This document shows positions 1-12,809 of a stretch of 64,000 nt of DNA, piece by piece. The notes beneath the pieces were generated by a model. It was given only the letters and a program-made list of their open reading frames with translations, was not told the DNA's origin and searched no databases. Source of the stretch: Mastigias papua (Eukaryota; Cnidaria; Scyphozoa; Rhizostomeae; Mastigiidae); the NCBI GenBank assembly GCA_964019165.1, contig OZ025272.1, positions 2,449,293-2,513,292 of the forward strand, written 5' to 3'. A program made the translations under genes and the position numbers. The stretch's first letter is position 1, and each line of letters opens with the position of its first letter.

Positions 1-51
1 AACCGTCTCTTGAATACATGCGACCCCCGTGTGTACTGCATTTCTGTGCAG

Positions 52-220
52 GTGCATGGCCACAATATGTGATAGCATGCCTTCAATGACAGAATTTAAA
101 GTTTTAACAGCAAACCCAGCGCTGTATTCGTCTACACGGAGTCAAACCGCCTTCTCAGTGAAGCGTCAGGCTGAACAGGAATTGCTGAGCTACCGAGAAG
201 CACGGACAGACATGATATGA
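52..220 (+). CDS. Possible last coding exon of an unidentified gene cut by the window edge
   Basis: A pyrimidine-rich stretch ending in TTTCTGTGCAG at 51 could be a splice acceptor. The frame from 53 stays open for about 55 codons to TGA at 218-220. The peptide has a balanced composition, with a segment LTANPALYSSTR followed by a basic, Gln/Glu-rich part (FSVKRQAEQELLSYREAR) that could be helical. The two other forward frames stop early. A GTACGT donor-like site at about 261 lies beyond the stop, so an intron in the 3' UTR is possible. I do not recognise the family. The call rests only on the acceptor and the amino-acid composition. Confidence 0.33.
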
Positions 221-3200
221 GCTCTCTGCATATCAAGGGACTCGCTGACTGAAGTCTGCAAGGTACGTTCGTGTTCTTTAACTTTTATATATCAATAAGC
301 TACTAAATTTCTCCTTTATTACTAGTTTAATGGGGTTTCCTGAAAGGGCAAAAGAACGCTGTTCAGCAAGTTTTCTTGTTGTATGCATGAAAATTCTGTT
401 TCACACTGGAATCGAAAATTAGACTCGAAGCATTATTATTCTGTATGTCGCAGCAGGTATAAAGCAACTAATAGAATTGCTTTTCAGCGTTTGCAAATTG
501 TTTTCTGCTGATGTTTGATCGTTCCGGTACCCATACGGGGGATTGAAAGTTTGCGCTATTAAGAACTTATGTCAGTATTTGTTATGTTCTATATTTTGGT
601 GTGAATTCTCCCTAAAATATTTTTTTATACTTCAAAATATTACTTATATTTGTGGATAGTCTGGAGATTTAATGAATCTCACGGTGAATTGAATAAATTA
701 TGGACTGTCTCTTTTAAATTCCCCAACATATTAACATGTGCACATTAAGAACATGGTTCTCTTGATTACAAGAATGTGACAGAAGTCTTTCTCTACCTTG
801 AAGCTGTTCATGTTACCTTGAAGCTGTCCTCGTTGCTAGTCTAGTTATTAAAAGTAGTACCGACTGTTTTAATAGTTGCCAAGAATGGCTGGTGGTATCA
901 TAATTATGGACAGCACCCTAGCGGCCTTTCACAAAATTTCATAGCTTTACTTTGGTATTCATGCTACCAAAACTGTCATTTTTCTGTCATAATACTATAA
1001 TGATATATTAAAAGAGCGTTAGATGACTTGTATGAGAGAGAGTCTGCTTCCAAAAAGCAGGCTATATGAGAAACCTACAGTCAAAGGCAGAGTTAGTTGT
1101 ACTTCTATATTATCACATCACGAGTGCGGAACGGGGACTTTGTCAAAAATCCTAAATACTTTTATCTCCAGCATTGCCAATCAAACGAGCTGTGTCTTAC
1201 GACCTTGATCCGTGCGTCTCTTTAATACAAGATTGAATTATTGTTTCCATGTGGCTACATGAGAAACCAGAAATAATGAGGAAAGCCCGATCACATGGAT
1301 GCACTCATTTCTGTGTGATATTAATTTTGTTTTTTATTCGCATGAATTGATACCAACTTCAAACTAAAAGCTGCTTTAGTTCACACATGCGATGAAATTA
1401 CCATATGTGTTTATTCTTCAATTTCTATTTATCCGCTCACGAGCCGAACAGAATCATCCAAAAGGACATATGTGGCCCGTGAGATCCCCAGGTCTGCTCT
1501 AATGTGTCGTGGGTAAACACAACGTGGTGACAGATTTGAAAGACCTACTCGTGGAATTAATTCGGTGAGGTGTTCGATGTTCACAAGAGAGTTAGGGCTC
1601 CTCGCTCCCAACAGCTATGGAGTTCAGCCTTTAGATACCGCTCTTTCCTCACTCAAATAGAGTACATTATAGACCGAGTAGCTTTGCAATTTCTGAATAA
1701 TCAAATTGCGTTTGAGAAGCTGAGCATTCTGTCGTCCGTCGGGTCATGCGTGACAGAGCAGCAGATTTAAAAGTAAGGTGCACGCTAGTATTCGGCATTT
1801 GCAAACCGCTAAAGATCTAAAGTGAGAGTATTGATCCCCGAAGATAATTACGTTGCTAATGGTAATGATGAAGGTAATGGTAATGGTCACTGTATGAAGG
1901 AATCTTAATCGCACCCACCTACTTGTGAAACGAATTTCTCTTGGCGCGGGAGTTACACTAGCCTGTTGTTAATCATTACTTTTCCAGCTTTCTAGTTAAT
2001 CAAATCTAAATACAGATTGCAAGGATGGTACGGCTGCATGCTATATGTTTTTTGTTTATTTTTTTGTTGGTATCTGCTAGTGATGTTATCAGAATCAAAA
2101 CTCAAGTCTAGTAATGTCTTCACTTGAAGCCTGGGATTCTACGTCACAATGACATAAAAATTGTATTTTGAACACATGATGAAAATTTTGGATTACTATA
2201 TAAGGTTTCAAGCTCTTTTTTGAAAAGCCACGCAGAACTGTCAGCTTCGTATGTTTTGTTACAATACCGACACGGTCGCCTTGTCTTCCATTTGCAATTG
2301 AACCTGAATGCTGTGCACTCGCCAGCCTACGACAGAAGCAACTGATATAGTCCATCTGGTTTAAAATCTCACAAGTTACGTTATTTGCCTTCCGATATGG
2401 CGTGTCTCTTTTGCACACTGTCAAACGTTTGATTCAGTTTGATAGTTGTTAGTGAAGTTTGCTTCGACATATCGCCCGCCACCTGCTTTTGGAATTCACT
2501 TGTTCTAAAGCAGCAACGGCACGGTAATTAATTTTGAAAAAACATCTTGGCTCATCACGACCTTATTCTTTACATCTTGTGTACGGCTTTGAACTTTGCA
2601 AACTAATACTGCATAGTGAATGGACAAAATTTAAAACGAATCAGCTATTTAAGAGCTTTAAGTCGTAAATCATCTGTTTTATTTACATGTTGATTTGTTA
2701 TTTCTTTGTGTTATTATTCTTTTATCATGTATATGTTCAGCGGCAGATTGACCAGTCGGGCAAACCGGACGTGGACCGAGTGACCGGGCGCTTAATGGGC
2801 CCGGTTCTGTCCTGTGCTGAACAATTTGAGCCACCCTGAGACGTTACCTTCAAAAAACGACTGTATGTTTCTACAGTTTTTTCATGTTGTATCAACATTT
2901 ACTTCTTCCTTGTGTCGCTCACTTTGGCAGAATAAAGCGGTCCGTGCAGCTTAAAGAACAAGGGTACACGATTCTGTTAGTCCACCCCTTTGCCTGTTTT
3001 CTAGCTCCTTTTACTGATCTGAAAACAAAGCAGTCTACAAAGGCTTCTCTTTCAGGACCAGCTTTCCTCTATATACATGGATGTTTGATTCTCAACACTA
3101 CGAATATTATTGATCATGGTTTTAAAACAGTTGTCGGTCGCTTTTGCGCAGTTTATTTGGGGACGATTTGTATTCAAGACTTTTTAATAGAATGTACATT

Positions 3201-4861
3201 ACAATATCTTATCTGTCAAACTGTATTCTCGTTAAAATAACTCGTGCCTTTGATAGTGGTGAATGAACGTGTAGCATTTTCATAAGTAGTAAACAAGATA
3301 AAATAGATGATCAATTGATACCTTCTGTCTAGTAATACTTATCTCGTCGGAATCATTAAACGGGTTCAATCTCAAACAAAGTAGAGAAACCTCCTGTTCA
3401 AAGTCATTATAACTCGTAAATAATTTAATGCAAGTTATACAATTCCTTGGATTATACAAAAATTCTGATGTTATCTCAGATTATATTCTCTACAGTTTAC
3501 ATGATAGTGCTATGAAATATATTAGTCTATTATCTGCTTACAGCTCAGACCCTAGAATTCAATTTTGCTCCATGTTGTAGGGCTCTGTTATTTGCATATC
3601 GACTCTCAAATTGTCAAGGTTGTATGGGATTCAAACACTAGCAGCCACCTTAAATGTCATTTGTATAGTCGCGAATATTGAATCTGCTTCTACATCTTTG
3701 GTCACAGTTAGAAGTATATACACTGCTCTTTGCTCGTTATGTTACAGCGATAATGCGGTGGTGTGTACATCTGTTAAGCAACCTGGGTGTACACGGTTCG
3801 AATCCCACTCCTGCGCACTTTCAAAGCAGCGTTTTGGTTCATTCGGAACAATCGACTAACTGAGCTGTGGCCTGGGTGACGGAGAGGCAAGCTAGGGCAA
3901 TTCTATAAGTACACTCTTTTGTAATACATATAATGACATTTCCGTCACTTATTTGCGACAACCCTTCATATTGGGCTCATTTTTAAGGTTCCATTTTGGT
4001 ATTAAAGATATTGAAACCAATTGTAATATCTTGTTTAAGATATAAGACCATAGCACCTTTAGTAAAGATGAAAATTTCAATATTTACAATAAGTGTTTAC
4101 AAGTAAAATTATTAGTACAAACTAGAGATGCGAATAAGCCATATTTTGTTTGAAGATCACTTGAGCTGACATTTCCACCTTCAAGTGCGCTAGAAAGACA
4201 AGCTTGAATCAACTTTATTTCGTTCCAAGAGACATACATCTCAGTTGATCACAAACACCTTTATGTCTATCTACTGCCATTCTCTTTTAATATTATGCAT
4301 GTTTTCATACTGCATCAGCCGGGACACAGCCACAGACGGTGCCACCCACCGCAGCTTAGGGAAATTTTGACGGACCACGCCCTGTGATACAATGTATAAT
4401 AAGATAAGCAACTAAAGGGGGACAAAGCTAATGCAAACGGCAATGATGACGAACAGTAAGAATGAAATATACTTTGCTAGAAATCTCGCACCTCAAACCC
4501 CTGTGGCGCCACCTCTCGACACAGCCTCCCAGCAACACCAACGACTTAGCTGTTCACTAGACGAGCAACTACTTCCCAAATCGTACGAATCTTTTATAGT
4601 TAACGCACGGCACTTGCTTCCATTTGCTCTTTCTGATTTTAACTCCACATTGTTACAAGCTGCACAGTAGATCATCAACAGCCTAGACAAGTATGATCTG
4701 GCGCCATTATCGTTAATTCTTTGCCGTTATCAACCCAATCCATTCTTAGTCTCTTAGTAGCTTCATCATTCAGTCGGTTTAACAGGAGATGATTTTCGTC
4801 CTCTGCCACTCCTAGTCTTCTCTTGCAGGTATCTATGTAATTCTAAGTCAAAGCACAGAAC
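221..4861. other. Intergenic, no gene recognised
   Basis: AT-rich sequence with scattered short open frames, the longest about 110-120 codons at 2095-2424 (-) and 2884-3240 (+). None has a recognisable motif or splice context, so I treat them as chance frames. The only identifiable item is a tRNA-like SINE fragment near 3.75-3.87 kb. Confidence 0.5.
3745..3900 (+). repeat. tRNA-derived SINE-like fragment
   Basis: Around 3796 there is a good Pol III B-box/T-loop sequence (GGTTCGAATCC), preceded by a poor A-box region (GCGGTGGTGTG) and followed by an unrelated GC-richer tail. The cloverleaf is not complete, so it is not a functional tRNA gene. The arrangement resembles the head and body of a tRNA-derived SINE. 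Confidence 0.3.
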
Positions 4862-4930
4862 TGAAACCGTCTCACTTCAAATGGAGATCGTCTCGCTTCA
4901 AACAGAGATTGTCTTGCTTCAAACTGATAA
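4862..4930. repeat. Short tandem repeat, about 22 bp x 3
   Basis: Three adjacent imperfect copies of a unit like GAGATCGTCTCGCTTCAAAC. They lie just before the duplicated TA-tract block. Confidence 0.7.
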
Positions 4931-4933
4931 ACA

Positions 4934-5452
<519 letters not shown>

Positions 5453-5828
5453 GTTCATCAAATATATATGTTTAATATGTATATATTCCTGTTGCTATGG
5501 TTTTATAGTTCTGTCTGTCTGTGTCACAATGTGGTGTTGCAAAAAGGTCCAAGCATTCTTGCTAAGAAAACCCTGGTAACGTTTTGGTATTGAAACTGTC
5601 TCATAGAAGAGTGGTTAACAGAGAACTTGTAAAATAGCCTCTATCTTTCTTTCACATGATGCTGGTCAAATTCAGGGGCGCTTTTTACTTTTGCACGCAT
5701 GCAATTGATGACTTAATGGAAAGACATGATTTGCAATGTATGCAGTTGTCTGCCTCGTAACCTCCTTATTAGAAGCTTATCGATTGAACGTTGATAGCCT
5801 TTGTTTAATGTAATGGGCAATGATCGAT
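5453..5828. other. Intergenic, right flank of the TA repeat family
   Basis: The first 120 bp resemble the tail of the dispersed repeat (compare 14850-14950: ATATTCCTG, then CTGTCTGTGT, then AAGTATTCTTG-like). The rest shows nothing recognisable. Confidence 0.5.
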
Positions 5829-6370
5829 TCACATAAAAGTTTTCTTCTCATGATGATGCCCTGTCAGTTCCTGACGTTGGCGGGCATCATCAGGAACTTT
5901 GTCTAAAATGTTCTTATACCTTTGTCTATCGGCTGCAGCATGAAGAAGCTCATTCGAAGTTACATTGCCAGCAACATATGATGTCAAACCTTCCGTATAA
6001 GTTATTCTTTGTCTGCTTTTTGCTCTCTTTCCAGCTACTTTCCCTTCAACAACCAGTTTCTCAACACTTTCTTCTCTGATGACATTACCAGCAAACTTTA
6101 ACTGCCTTTGTCTTATTGTCTTTATCAATGATCTGTCTTCATAACATCTAACTAAAATATCAACATCCCGTACTCCTTTTATCCGAGCATCTTTGGCATT
6201 CGTGTATAGCACCCACATGTCCATTGCTTCTAACTTTTCTTTGCATTCTCCTATTCATTGTTCAACTTTCGTATCCAAAACAGTTTTTGCTATAGTGGTC
6301 TCTGGATTCATCTCTTTGTTACATTTACAGTCAGATGTCGTCATGCTGCCAAGATCCATTTTCTAGTTGT
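5829..6370 (-). pseudogene. Decayed LINE reverse-transcriptase C-terminus
   Basis: On the minus strand a 131-codon frame carries the tail typical of RTE/Jockey-type LINE ORF2 proteins: a MDMWVL block, then SLIKTIRQRQLKFAGNVIRE, then GKRAKSRQRITY, then a helix ending near DRQRYK. Upstream on the same strand, fragments such as TSDCKCNKEM and a stop after DTKVEQ show that the element continued but is broken by a stop and an internal deletion. There is no catalytic domain. A second LINE remnant lies next to it in the opposite orientation. Confidence 0.8.
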
Positions 6371-6469
6371 TGGTCATCTAGTTCTATGCTACATATAGGT
6401 ATAGTTTTATTTTCCCTAACAGCCTCGACTTTAGTTTAGTTAAAAATACCAAAGCAGAAAAAAGACATG

Positions 6470-7440
6470 GAAAAATGGGATGCTACAGGGATCAATGCTA
6501 AGTCCTTTACTCCTGTGACGATGATTTGCGCGAAATAGTGACATATATGCAAAATATTCTGAGTCAATTTCATAAATGGTTAGTCTGGGATGACTGAATG
6601 ATGACTACAAAAATACTCGTACGTCAAATAATTTGAGAGGAATTCAGTGTTGCATTGTCCGCATTTTGTCCATTTGTTGGGATGTGCTGCCCATTTGACA
6701 CTGTACCAGCAATAACTTCAAGCCTGCCACGTGCGTTCTCTATGAGAAACAACATTAAAAGAAATCTGAGTTTCAAATCAAGCGCAAAAATTACGAAGCA
6801 TCTTGGTATCACACCCAAACTGAATTCCAAAAAGTAAAGTGAAAAAGCAGTTTTTGCAAGAAAGCTGTTTATTGAACTGAAGACAAACTCATGTTTTAAG
6901 ATAATCCACTTTGGGCACAATATGATGATAAAAGTTGGGTTGATGAAATCAAGTAAAATATTGAATTCCCGATTCGTCTTCAAGAAGTTTACGAAACATT
7001 TGAGAAACATTCAAGGCTGAATTTGGCAAATAATTTAGAAAAACCCAGGCAGAAGGGAGACAATTTGCTTCTTAATATTGATTGACAGTGTCTTGGCTTT
7101 TAGTTATACTTTGATAACATTTTAATTAGCTACACAGGGCAGATCTCGTATGCTGACAAGGCTATCCTGTATAGGAATGTATTATTATGTTATTATATCA
7201 TTATTATAATAAATACCTTTATATACTGCTTCACAGCCTGGTCTTGCTAATACGGTACAGGACCTGTCTTTTCTATGCAACAGTTAGGTCTAGCTAACAC
7301 AGCTGGGTATGGCATTGAATATGCGCGCTTTCTTGGGTCTAAAATATGGCATGAACTACCATCTTTCATACTAGAATCCAAAACATTAAAGAGTTCGAGA
7401 AGAAATATTAAAATCCATGATTTTCAATGCAACTGTAAAT
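6470..7440 (+). pseudogene. Decayed CR1/Rex1-like LINE remnant
   Basis: Pieces of a reverse transcriptase can be read on the plus strand in shifting frames. NGMLQGSMLSPLLL near 6476-6518 corresponds to the motif-B region (usually PQGSxLxPLLF). The C-terminal signature ARFLGSKIWHELPS...KSSRRNIK...CNCK lies near 7325-7440 and is typical of CR1/Rex1 tails. Stops, frameshifts and missing motifs make it non-functional. Confidence 0.65.
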
Positions 7441-9401
7441 AATGTAAACAGTATGCTAAAGATATAGGGATTGTATGGTAGCAGATTTAAAATTGTAAAA
7501 CACCCATGTGTATGTTGGTAATTTTAGATACGCTTTTACTTTTTCTGTATATATTAATTTCTATCTCACATTAACATTTATTTTTCGTTATTTAGCTCTA
7601 GCTAGAATGAAAAGCCAACCTTAAATAAAAATTACTATCTTATTATTATCATTTATATGTGTGTTTATAAACAGTCCATCTTCACCTGGACACAAGCCAC
7701 CGTTTGGAGTTCATAGCGTTTATGCCTATGCATATCTATTATGTCGCAAAAGACAGTGATAATTGCGCTTCTTTCTTTGATTTGGAGTCTTTGACATCTT
7801 TTCAATTATCATAATGTCGTTAATAAACTATTGTCATCATAATTGTCATCATCACCACCATCACGTCGTCGTCATCATGTAATTTCGATTTGATTAGCTT
7901 ATTTAAAAGTTATAATAGTGAATTATGTAAAAAGTTATAATAGTGAATTAAAATTGTGTACTAGCCAATACACGTCTACTCCAACCAGTCATGTTTCCGC
8001 GTGAACATTGCAAAGGGCCAAACTCTGTATATAATTGGGCACCAAAGATGTGACTATATAGTGTAATATCATACGTAATCTGATTTTCTTGGCTAGTTTT
8101 CATACTTAAAAGCGTGTTAAAGTAAAAAGAATCAACTACTGCCCATATGAATATTCATTAAATCCTATTTCCCTATCAATATGTTTAAGCTGTTAGTTTA
8201 CACATGAAATTAGTTCGCTAGGTTTTCGTTGCACCCCCCCTCACTTCCCTTCACCCTTGTGGGCTGAGGGCAGGGAACCGGATCATCACACACATTTTCA
8301 ATCATAATTTCTGTAAATATTTCTTTGAATATGATCAGTCCCTCACTGATCATCGAATATTCTCATACTGAATTTCACATTAATTAGACAACTAGTTCTT
8401 GTTACGAAAAGCCGATACGTGCTATCAAGTGTGCCACGTTCGGATCAATGGCATCAGAGATAACGTAAAATGAGGCATTAACTTAATGCAAGAGCAGGTT
8501 TGATGGCAATATTGACGTATTTTGTGGCATGCGGTTCATTAGCGCTGCATCTCTGAATTCACGCGCTTGAGAACTTTGTATTGTGTGTGAGCTGTATATT
8601 AAATTACGCAAAACGCCATGTCATCGCTGAGATAATTGCAATTATATCAAGTCTATTGAATATCTGCTAAATCCAGATTATGGTCTTAGGCAGCATATTG
8701 AGGGTCTTACATGTATTATTGAAGGGAGATACTGAAGTTGGCTGCTTTTAAGTTGAAAATTGGCGAATAAAAGACAACTGATGGGTTTGATGCAGGTGCG
8801 TGGTGCTACTAAAGTCTTGCCAGCGTAAGCTGCTTGTCAATTCTTTTTATTCCTCACGGCTGATTGACGTATTTAACAGGCTGAATGGGGCCTTTATTTC
8901 GGCCGACAATAATATAACCTGCCCATTGTCAATCAAAGCAGCAATTCTCCAAGCAGGCTTGCTTGTGTAGTGAAAAGCGAAGACCAGAGTTGAGTTTGTT
9001 TATAAGCAAGAACCGGTAAGCAAACTGTTTGTGTAAATTTCAGAGGTTTTAGATTCTAGTATTAAGACATCTCTGTACATACTGCATCGTAAATGGAATT
9101 CAGAGGTCATTCAGACTATTTGTGACGGTATGTAGAGCTACTAATTGGATGTCAGGATTGTGGTGTTAAAGATTAAATTGGTTGAAAGGAGGATCGGAAA
9201 ACATCTGAAAATGGCTGAACAATAGCTGTTAATGTCCATTAATTGTGCTTTTTCATTGCATTGTCTTATTCCAGTGGAAGTTATCCTCCGGGATTTGTCA
9301 GGCTTAAGTTTGTAAGTCGGTTAATTTGGTTCTTGACATTGCGATCGTGATGTAAGTGTGCCCTGTGACCTCACCAGAGTAAAAGAGCGTCTGTTTGCTA
9401 A
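7441..9401. other. Intergenic, no gene recognised
   Basis: Mostly AT-rich. There is a short (CAT)n-like stretch near 7830-7880 and a C-rich patch near 8236-8275. At 9012-9019 a strong donor-like site (AACCG|GTAAGC) follows about 80 bp that could be a non-coding first exon. I cannot link it to a gene; the nearest downstream gene is the GPP34 family member. Confidence 0.4.
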
Positions 9402-9489
9402 CGATTCAACTGCGAGCGACCAGAGACTCCACTGCGAGTGACCAGAGATTCAACTGCAAGCGACCAGAGATTCAACTGCGAACGACCAG
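9402..9489. repeat. 22-bp minisatellite, 4 copies
   Basis: Four head-to-tail copies of a 22-bp unit close to AGATTCAACTGCGAGCGACC+AG, at 9402-9423, 9424-9445, 9446-9467 and 9468-9489, differing by 1-4 bases each. Its GC content is higher than the surroundings. Confidence 0.92.
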
Positions 9490-9831
9490 ATATTTTGATT
9501 GCCGTTTGTTAACGGCTTAATTAGGACGTGGAACACTATGGAGCAGTCCTAGATGCTGAAAGTTAGGTTACTCTCATGATTTGATTGTGAGTAATGTGGC
9601 CTAATAATCTTGTCTCTAGGCAACCATTATCAGACAAAATGATAAATTAAAACCACACAGGGTACCTGCAGGGCTATAGAAGAGGGAGGCTTGAGGGGCT
9701 GGGTCCCTTTCTACTTTTGGAAGAGGGGTGATCACCTTCATTTTTTGGAAAATGTTAATTTATGGATCTGGACAATATAATGGGGTCTTCGTCAAATCAG
9801 ATTACAGCTGCTCTTATCATTATTACTAACA

Positions 9832-10334
9832 CACCGTAAATGGTCGAATAAGCGCCCGGATATTTTTATTCCAACATGGATCGCTTATTTTGACAGTGGT
9901 GCTTATTCAACAACTTAGCTCGGTACAGATAATAGGAATAAAAATATTCAATGATTTAATATGTTTCTTCTTAACTTCTAACTAAACAAAAACTAAATAC
10001 CAGATAATTACAACGCTAAGTTCACCTTCAGATCGTCAATAAACATTTTCATTTTGACTTGAGCCTTGATGATTCTAAAATTGCTAAGCGACCATTCTTC
10101 AAATAATTTCTATAATCAGTGGTAGACTTAGATGGAAAATGCTTAGCTATTTATGCTAGATGCGATTAAGTACCCTGACGTGATTAGCATCAGTTCAGCT
10201 AAGAGCTCCTTCCTGCTTAGGGGGCGCGTATTCGACAGGGGGCGCTTATTGGCAAATGTTGCTCTTTCCTCGGGGAGCTTTTTCGGGCAAGGACCGCTAT
10301 TTGACAATGTGGGGCTATTCGGTCATATACGGTG
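9832..10334. mobile_element. MITE-like element with terminal inverted repeats
   Basis: The left end CACCGTAAATGGTCGAATA and the right end TATTCGGTCATATACGGTG are inverted repeats with few mismatches. The inside carries several AAGCGCCC / GGGCGCTTATT motifs in both orientations, a signature of a widespread family of non-autonomous DNA elements. There is no transposase. An open frame at 10153-10437 lies wholly in this element and is probably fortuitous. Confidence 0.65.
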
Positions 10335-12312
10335 CATCATTGTTCACCCAGTTTGCAATCCAGTAATGGTTCTGAAAGTTTTCGAACACTATGTGACGGA
10401 TGTGGTCTCACGGGAAAGTCGTATGTCTTTGGAGTAGAGCCATCGTATAATCCTAAGGTAATATCTCTGTGAGTTTGATATCAAAATTAACGCATTATTC
10501 ATCACTATTAACGAATCTAAAAATTATTTATGATCGTTGCTACAATGTTAAGGACGAGAACACGAAGATTGCGGGATGTTCATTTTGAGCAAATCCACAC
10601 AATGTTTTATAACTTACTGGGGATTGTTCCCCACAAATGTCTCAAAATCTTGGTTCCTAAACCATTATCTCCCCCAAACGTCTTGCTCTTAACTATCAAA
10701 GTATTCCTAGAAGAAAAATTTAAGAGAGGAATAGAGTCTGAATAGGTGGAATTCAGGACTGTAGAATAAGGAGGGCTTCCACTTTTCGAAGTGGGCCTAA
10801 GCTCCCTTCTCATGTTCTTGGTAATTGTTATGTATGAATAAGGATATTTCAAATAGATCAGATAGTCTAAATCAGATAGTCTCTAACTGTTCATCCCACT
10901 ATTAATGCCATGTAACATTAGGCATGCAACTAGGAATTATTAAAGGCAGAGGTCTGATCAACAAAGACGGGTACACTAAACACTTGTAAAGAGAATGTAT
11001 CTTCAGATTATAAAAAGTTTCAAAATTCTTCAAGGACAAGGGCCCCTTTTAACTTTTTGAAGAAAATGGCATGGGTCCACCCCGTCGTTGCGCGCCTGAT
11101 CATTGATCCACTAGTTTTCAGTTAAGATGGATGCTTTTGTATTGAAAACCAATGTTTAGTTTTGGTCGCGCCCTTCTCACTAGTAAGGATTCCTCTTGCA
11201 CGAAATGTACCTTTATTAGTATTTACGCCCTTCTTCCAGCAACAACAACCATTCGCAAGTATGACGTAGTGGTTGACGCTCCTATTGACGGCTGCTATAA
11301 CGCCTTAACCAACTTAAGACGATTGATTGCTACTTAAAAGCATTGACTTCAAGACTTTGTGCGTACTATCTCAATACGAGCATTACCTAAACAAATGGTA
11401 TCAATACAAAATGCATTGCTTGGAGTTGATTTATTGCACTATATAGACACAAGATTGCTATTGATAACGCATGCATCTGTTTGTGCTGTTGAACCCAATA
11501 ACAAAGAACAGAGTTCTGCAAACCTGTGCGTCATAACAACCTGCCTGTTGTGCTCTGATGCGTTATCACTGAATTGTTGCTTAGGTTTAGAATTTACTCA
11601 GGATCTCGTAGATCTCTTAGCAGCTAGGCTATGCTCGACTCGTATTGCCTGTGACCGTATAACTCTATAGAAGCACCGAAGGCTTGTGTATTATTGTACA
11701 GTTTGAGTACGCTTCCAGTGCTATCAGTAGTCGAAATTAGATAACTAATGTTATATAGAGATTTACCTCCATTCCATCACAAAGACTCTCTTAAAGCGTT
11801 ATCTCTCGTGTCTGTGCAATCAAATCTGTCTATCTTGACACAATAGGTTTATGGGTAATGATAGGGAGTTCTGAAGACACAAATCTGGGAGTCCCAGACT
11901 TTCATATATAGAACAGCTGCCAAGAAGAGGCAAATATGCAACAGATGATCCGTTGACCAAAATAAATTCCAAATTTAACCAGAAATCAAAAATGCAGAAA
12001 AATTGATTGTTTAAGTTTGCCTGTTTTACCTTGCAGTTAAATCATCTCTTGACATTTATGTTATATATATATATAGCTAATAAATTAAAGTGCTGTTTTA
12101 CATAGATATATTTACATATTTTATATAGAAATATAAATATATAAAATATGGACAGTCACTAAAGTATAGATTGATTCGTATGACGCACCCGCGAAGGGGA
12201 ATAAGCAAAGGATACCCACATATTACGTCAACGGAAAAAATTTGCTTCAAGGGTTCATAAAAAGAGTACTTTATAACCGAAAGTACGTGACAACGAGATT
12301 ATATTGTATAAA

Positions 12313-12314
<2 letters not shown>
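10335..12314. other. Intergenic with an old dispersed repeat
   Basis: 10915-11100 is similar to 21005-21305 (ATGCAACTAGGAA, then AGAGGTCTGATCAAC, then AAGAGAATGT, then GGGCCC near the end), so it is a copy of a dispersed repeat. Open frames at 11152-11337 and 11359-11670 have no recognisable motif and are left uncalled. Confidence 0.5.

Positions 12315-12387
<73 letters not shown>
12315..12387. repeat. (TA)n microsatellite
   Basis: An uninterrupted TA dinucleotide run. A second short TA/TG run follows at about 12548-12590, so the fold-back between them is bracketed by TA tracts. Confidence 0.98.
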
Positions 12388-12391
<4 letters not shown>

Positions 12392-12442
12392 TCAAACAGC
12401 TACAATCACCAAGAAATTTTTAAAGAAATAAATGGATCTTGT

Positions 12443-12538
12443 AAAGAAAAACTACAACTTTTAAAAGATCTCAGCACAAGCCTTCAACAACTGATGAAGG
12501 CTTGTGCTGAAACGTTTTAAAAGTTGGAGTTTCTTCTT
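12443..12538. repeat. Fold-back hairpin with a hammerhead-like core
   Basis: The left arm (12443-12486) and right arm (12495-12538) are near-perfect reverse complements: both read AGCACAAGCCTTCA on one strand, then TTTTAAAA, then AACT(A/C)CAACTT. The loop is about 8 bases. The right side contains CTGATGA (12491-12497), an 11-base spacer, then GAAA (12509-12512), the order of conserved blocks in a hammerhead ribozyme. Stem II would be weak. Penelope-like retroelements are known to carry such motifs. Confidence 0.75.
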
Positions 12539-12549
12539 GAGTACATATG

Positions 12550-12586
<37 letters not shown>

Positions 12587-12809
12587 TTGTATAAATAATT
12601 GTTTGTATATATATATGAACATATTGATAGTTAAAATAATAACAATAATAAAAAACATGGTGTTCTACTCATTTATAATGTCTGTCTGCTTGTCGGCTAT
12701 TTTTGTATGTATTCTAGACTACATTTATCAATTATCTTTCGTCGTAGTTCATACCTCGGAGCTTAGGGGATTTACAGTCAATACACGATAGATACGAGAT
12801 CTCAACAAG

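Noticed and set aside
2095..2424. 109-codon minus-strand open frame
   Set aside because: No family resemblance, splice context or neighbour; its length is within chance for 64 kb of six-frame sequence.
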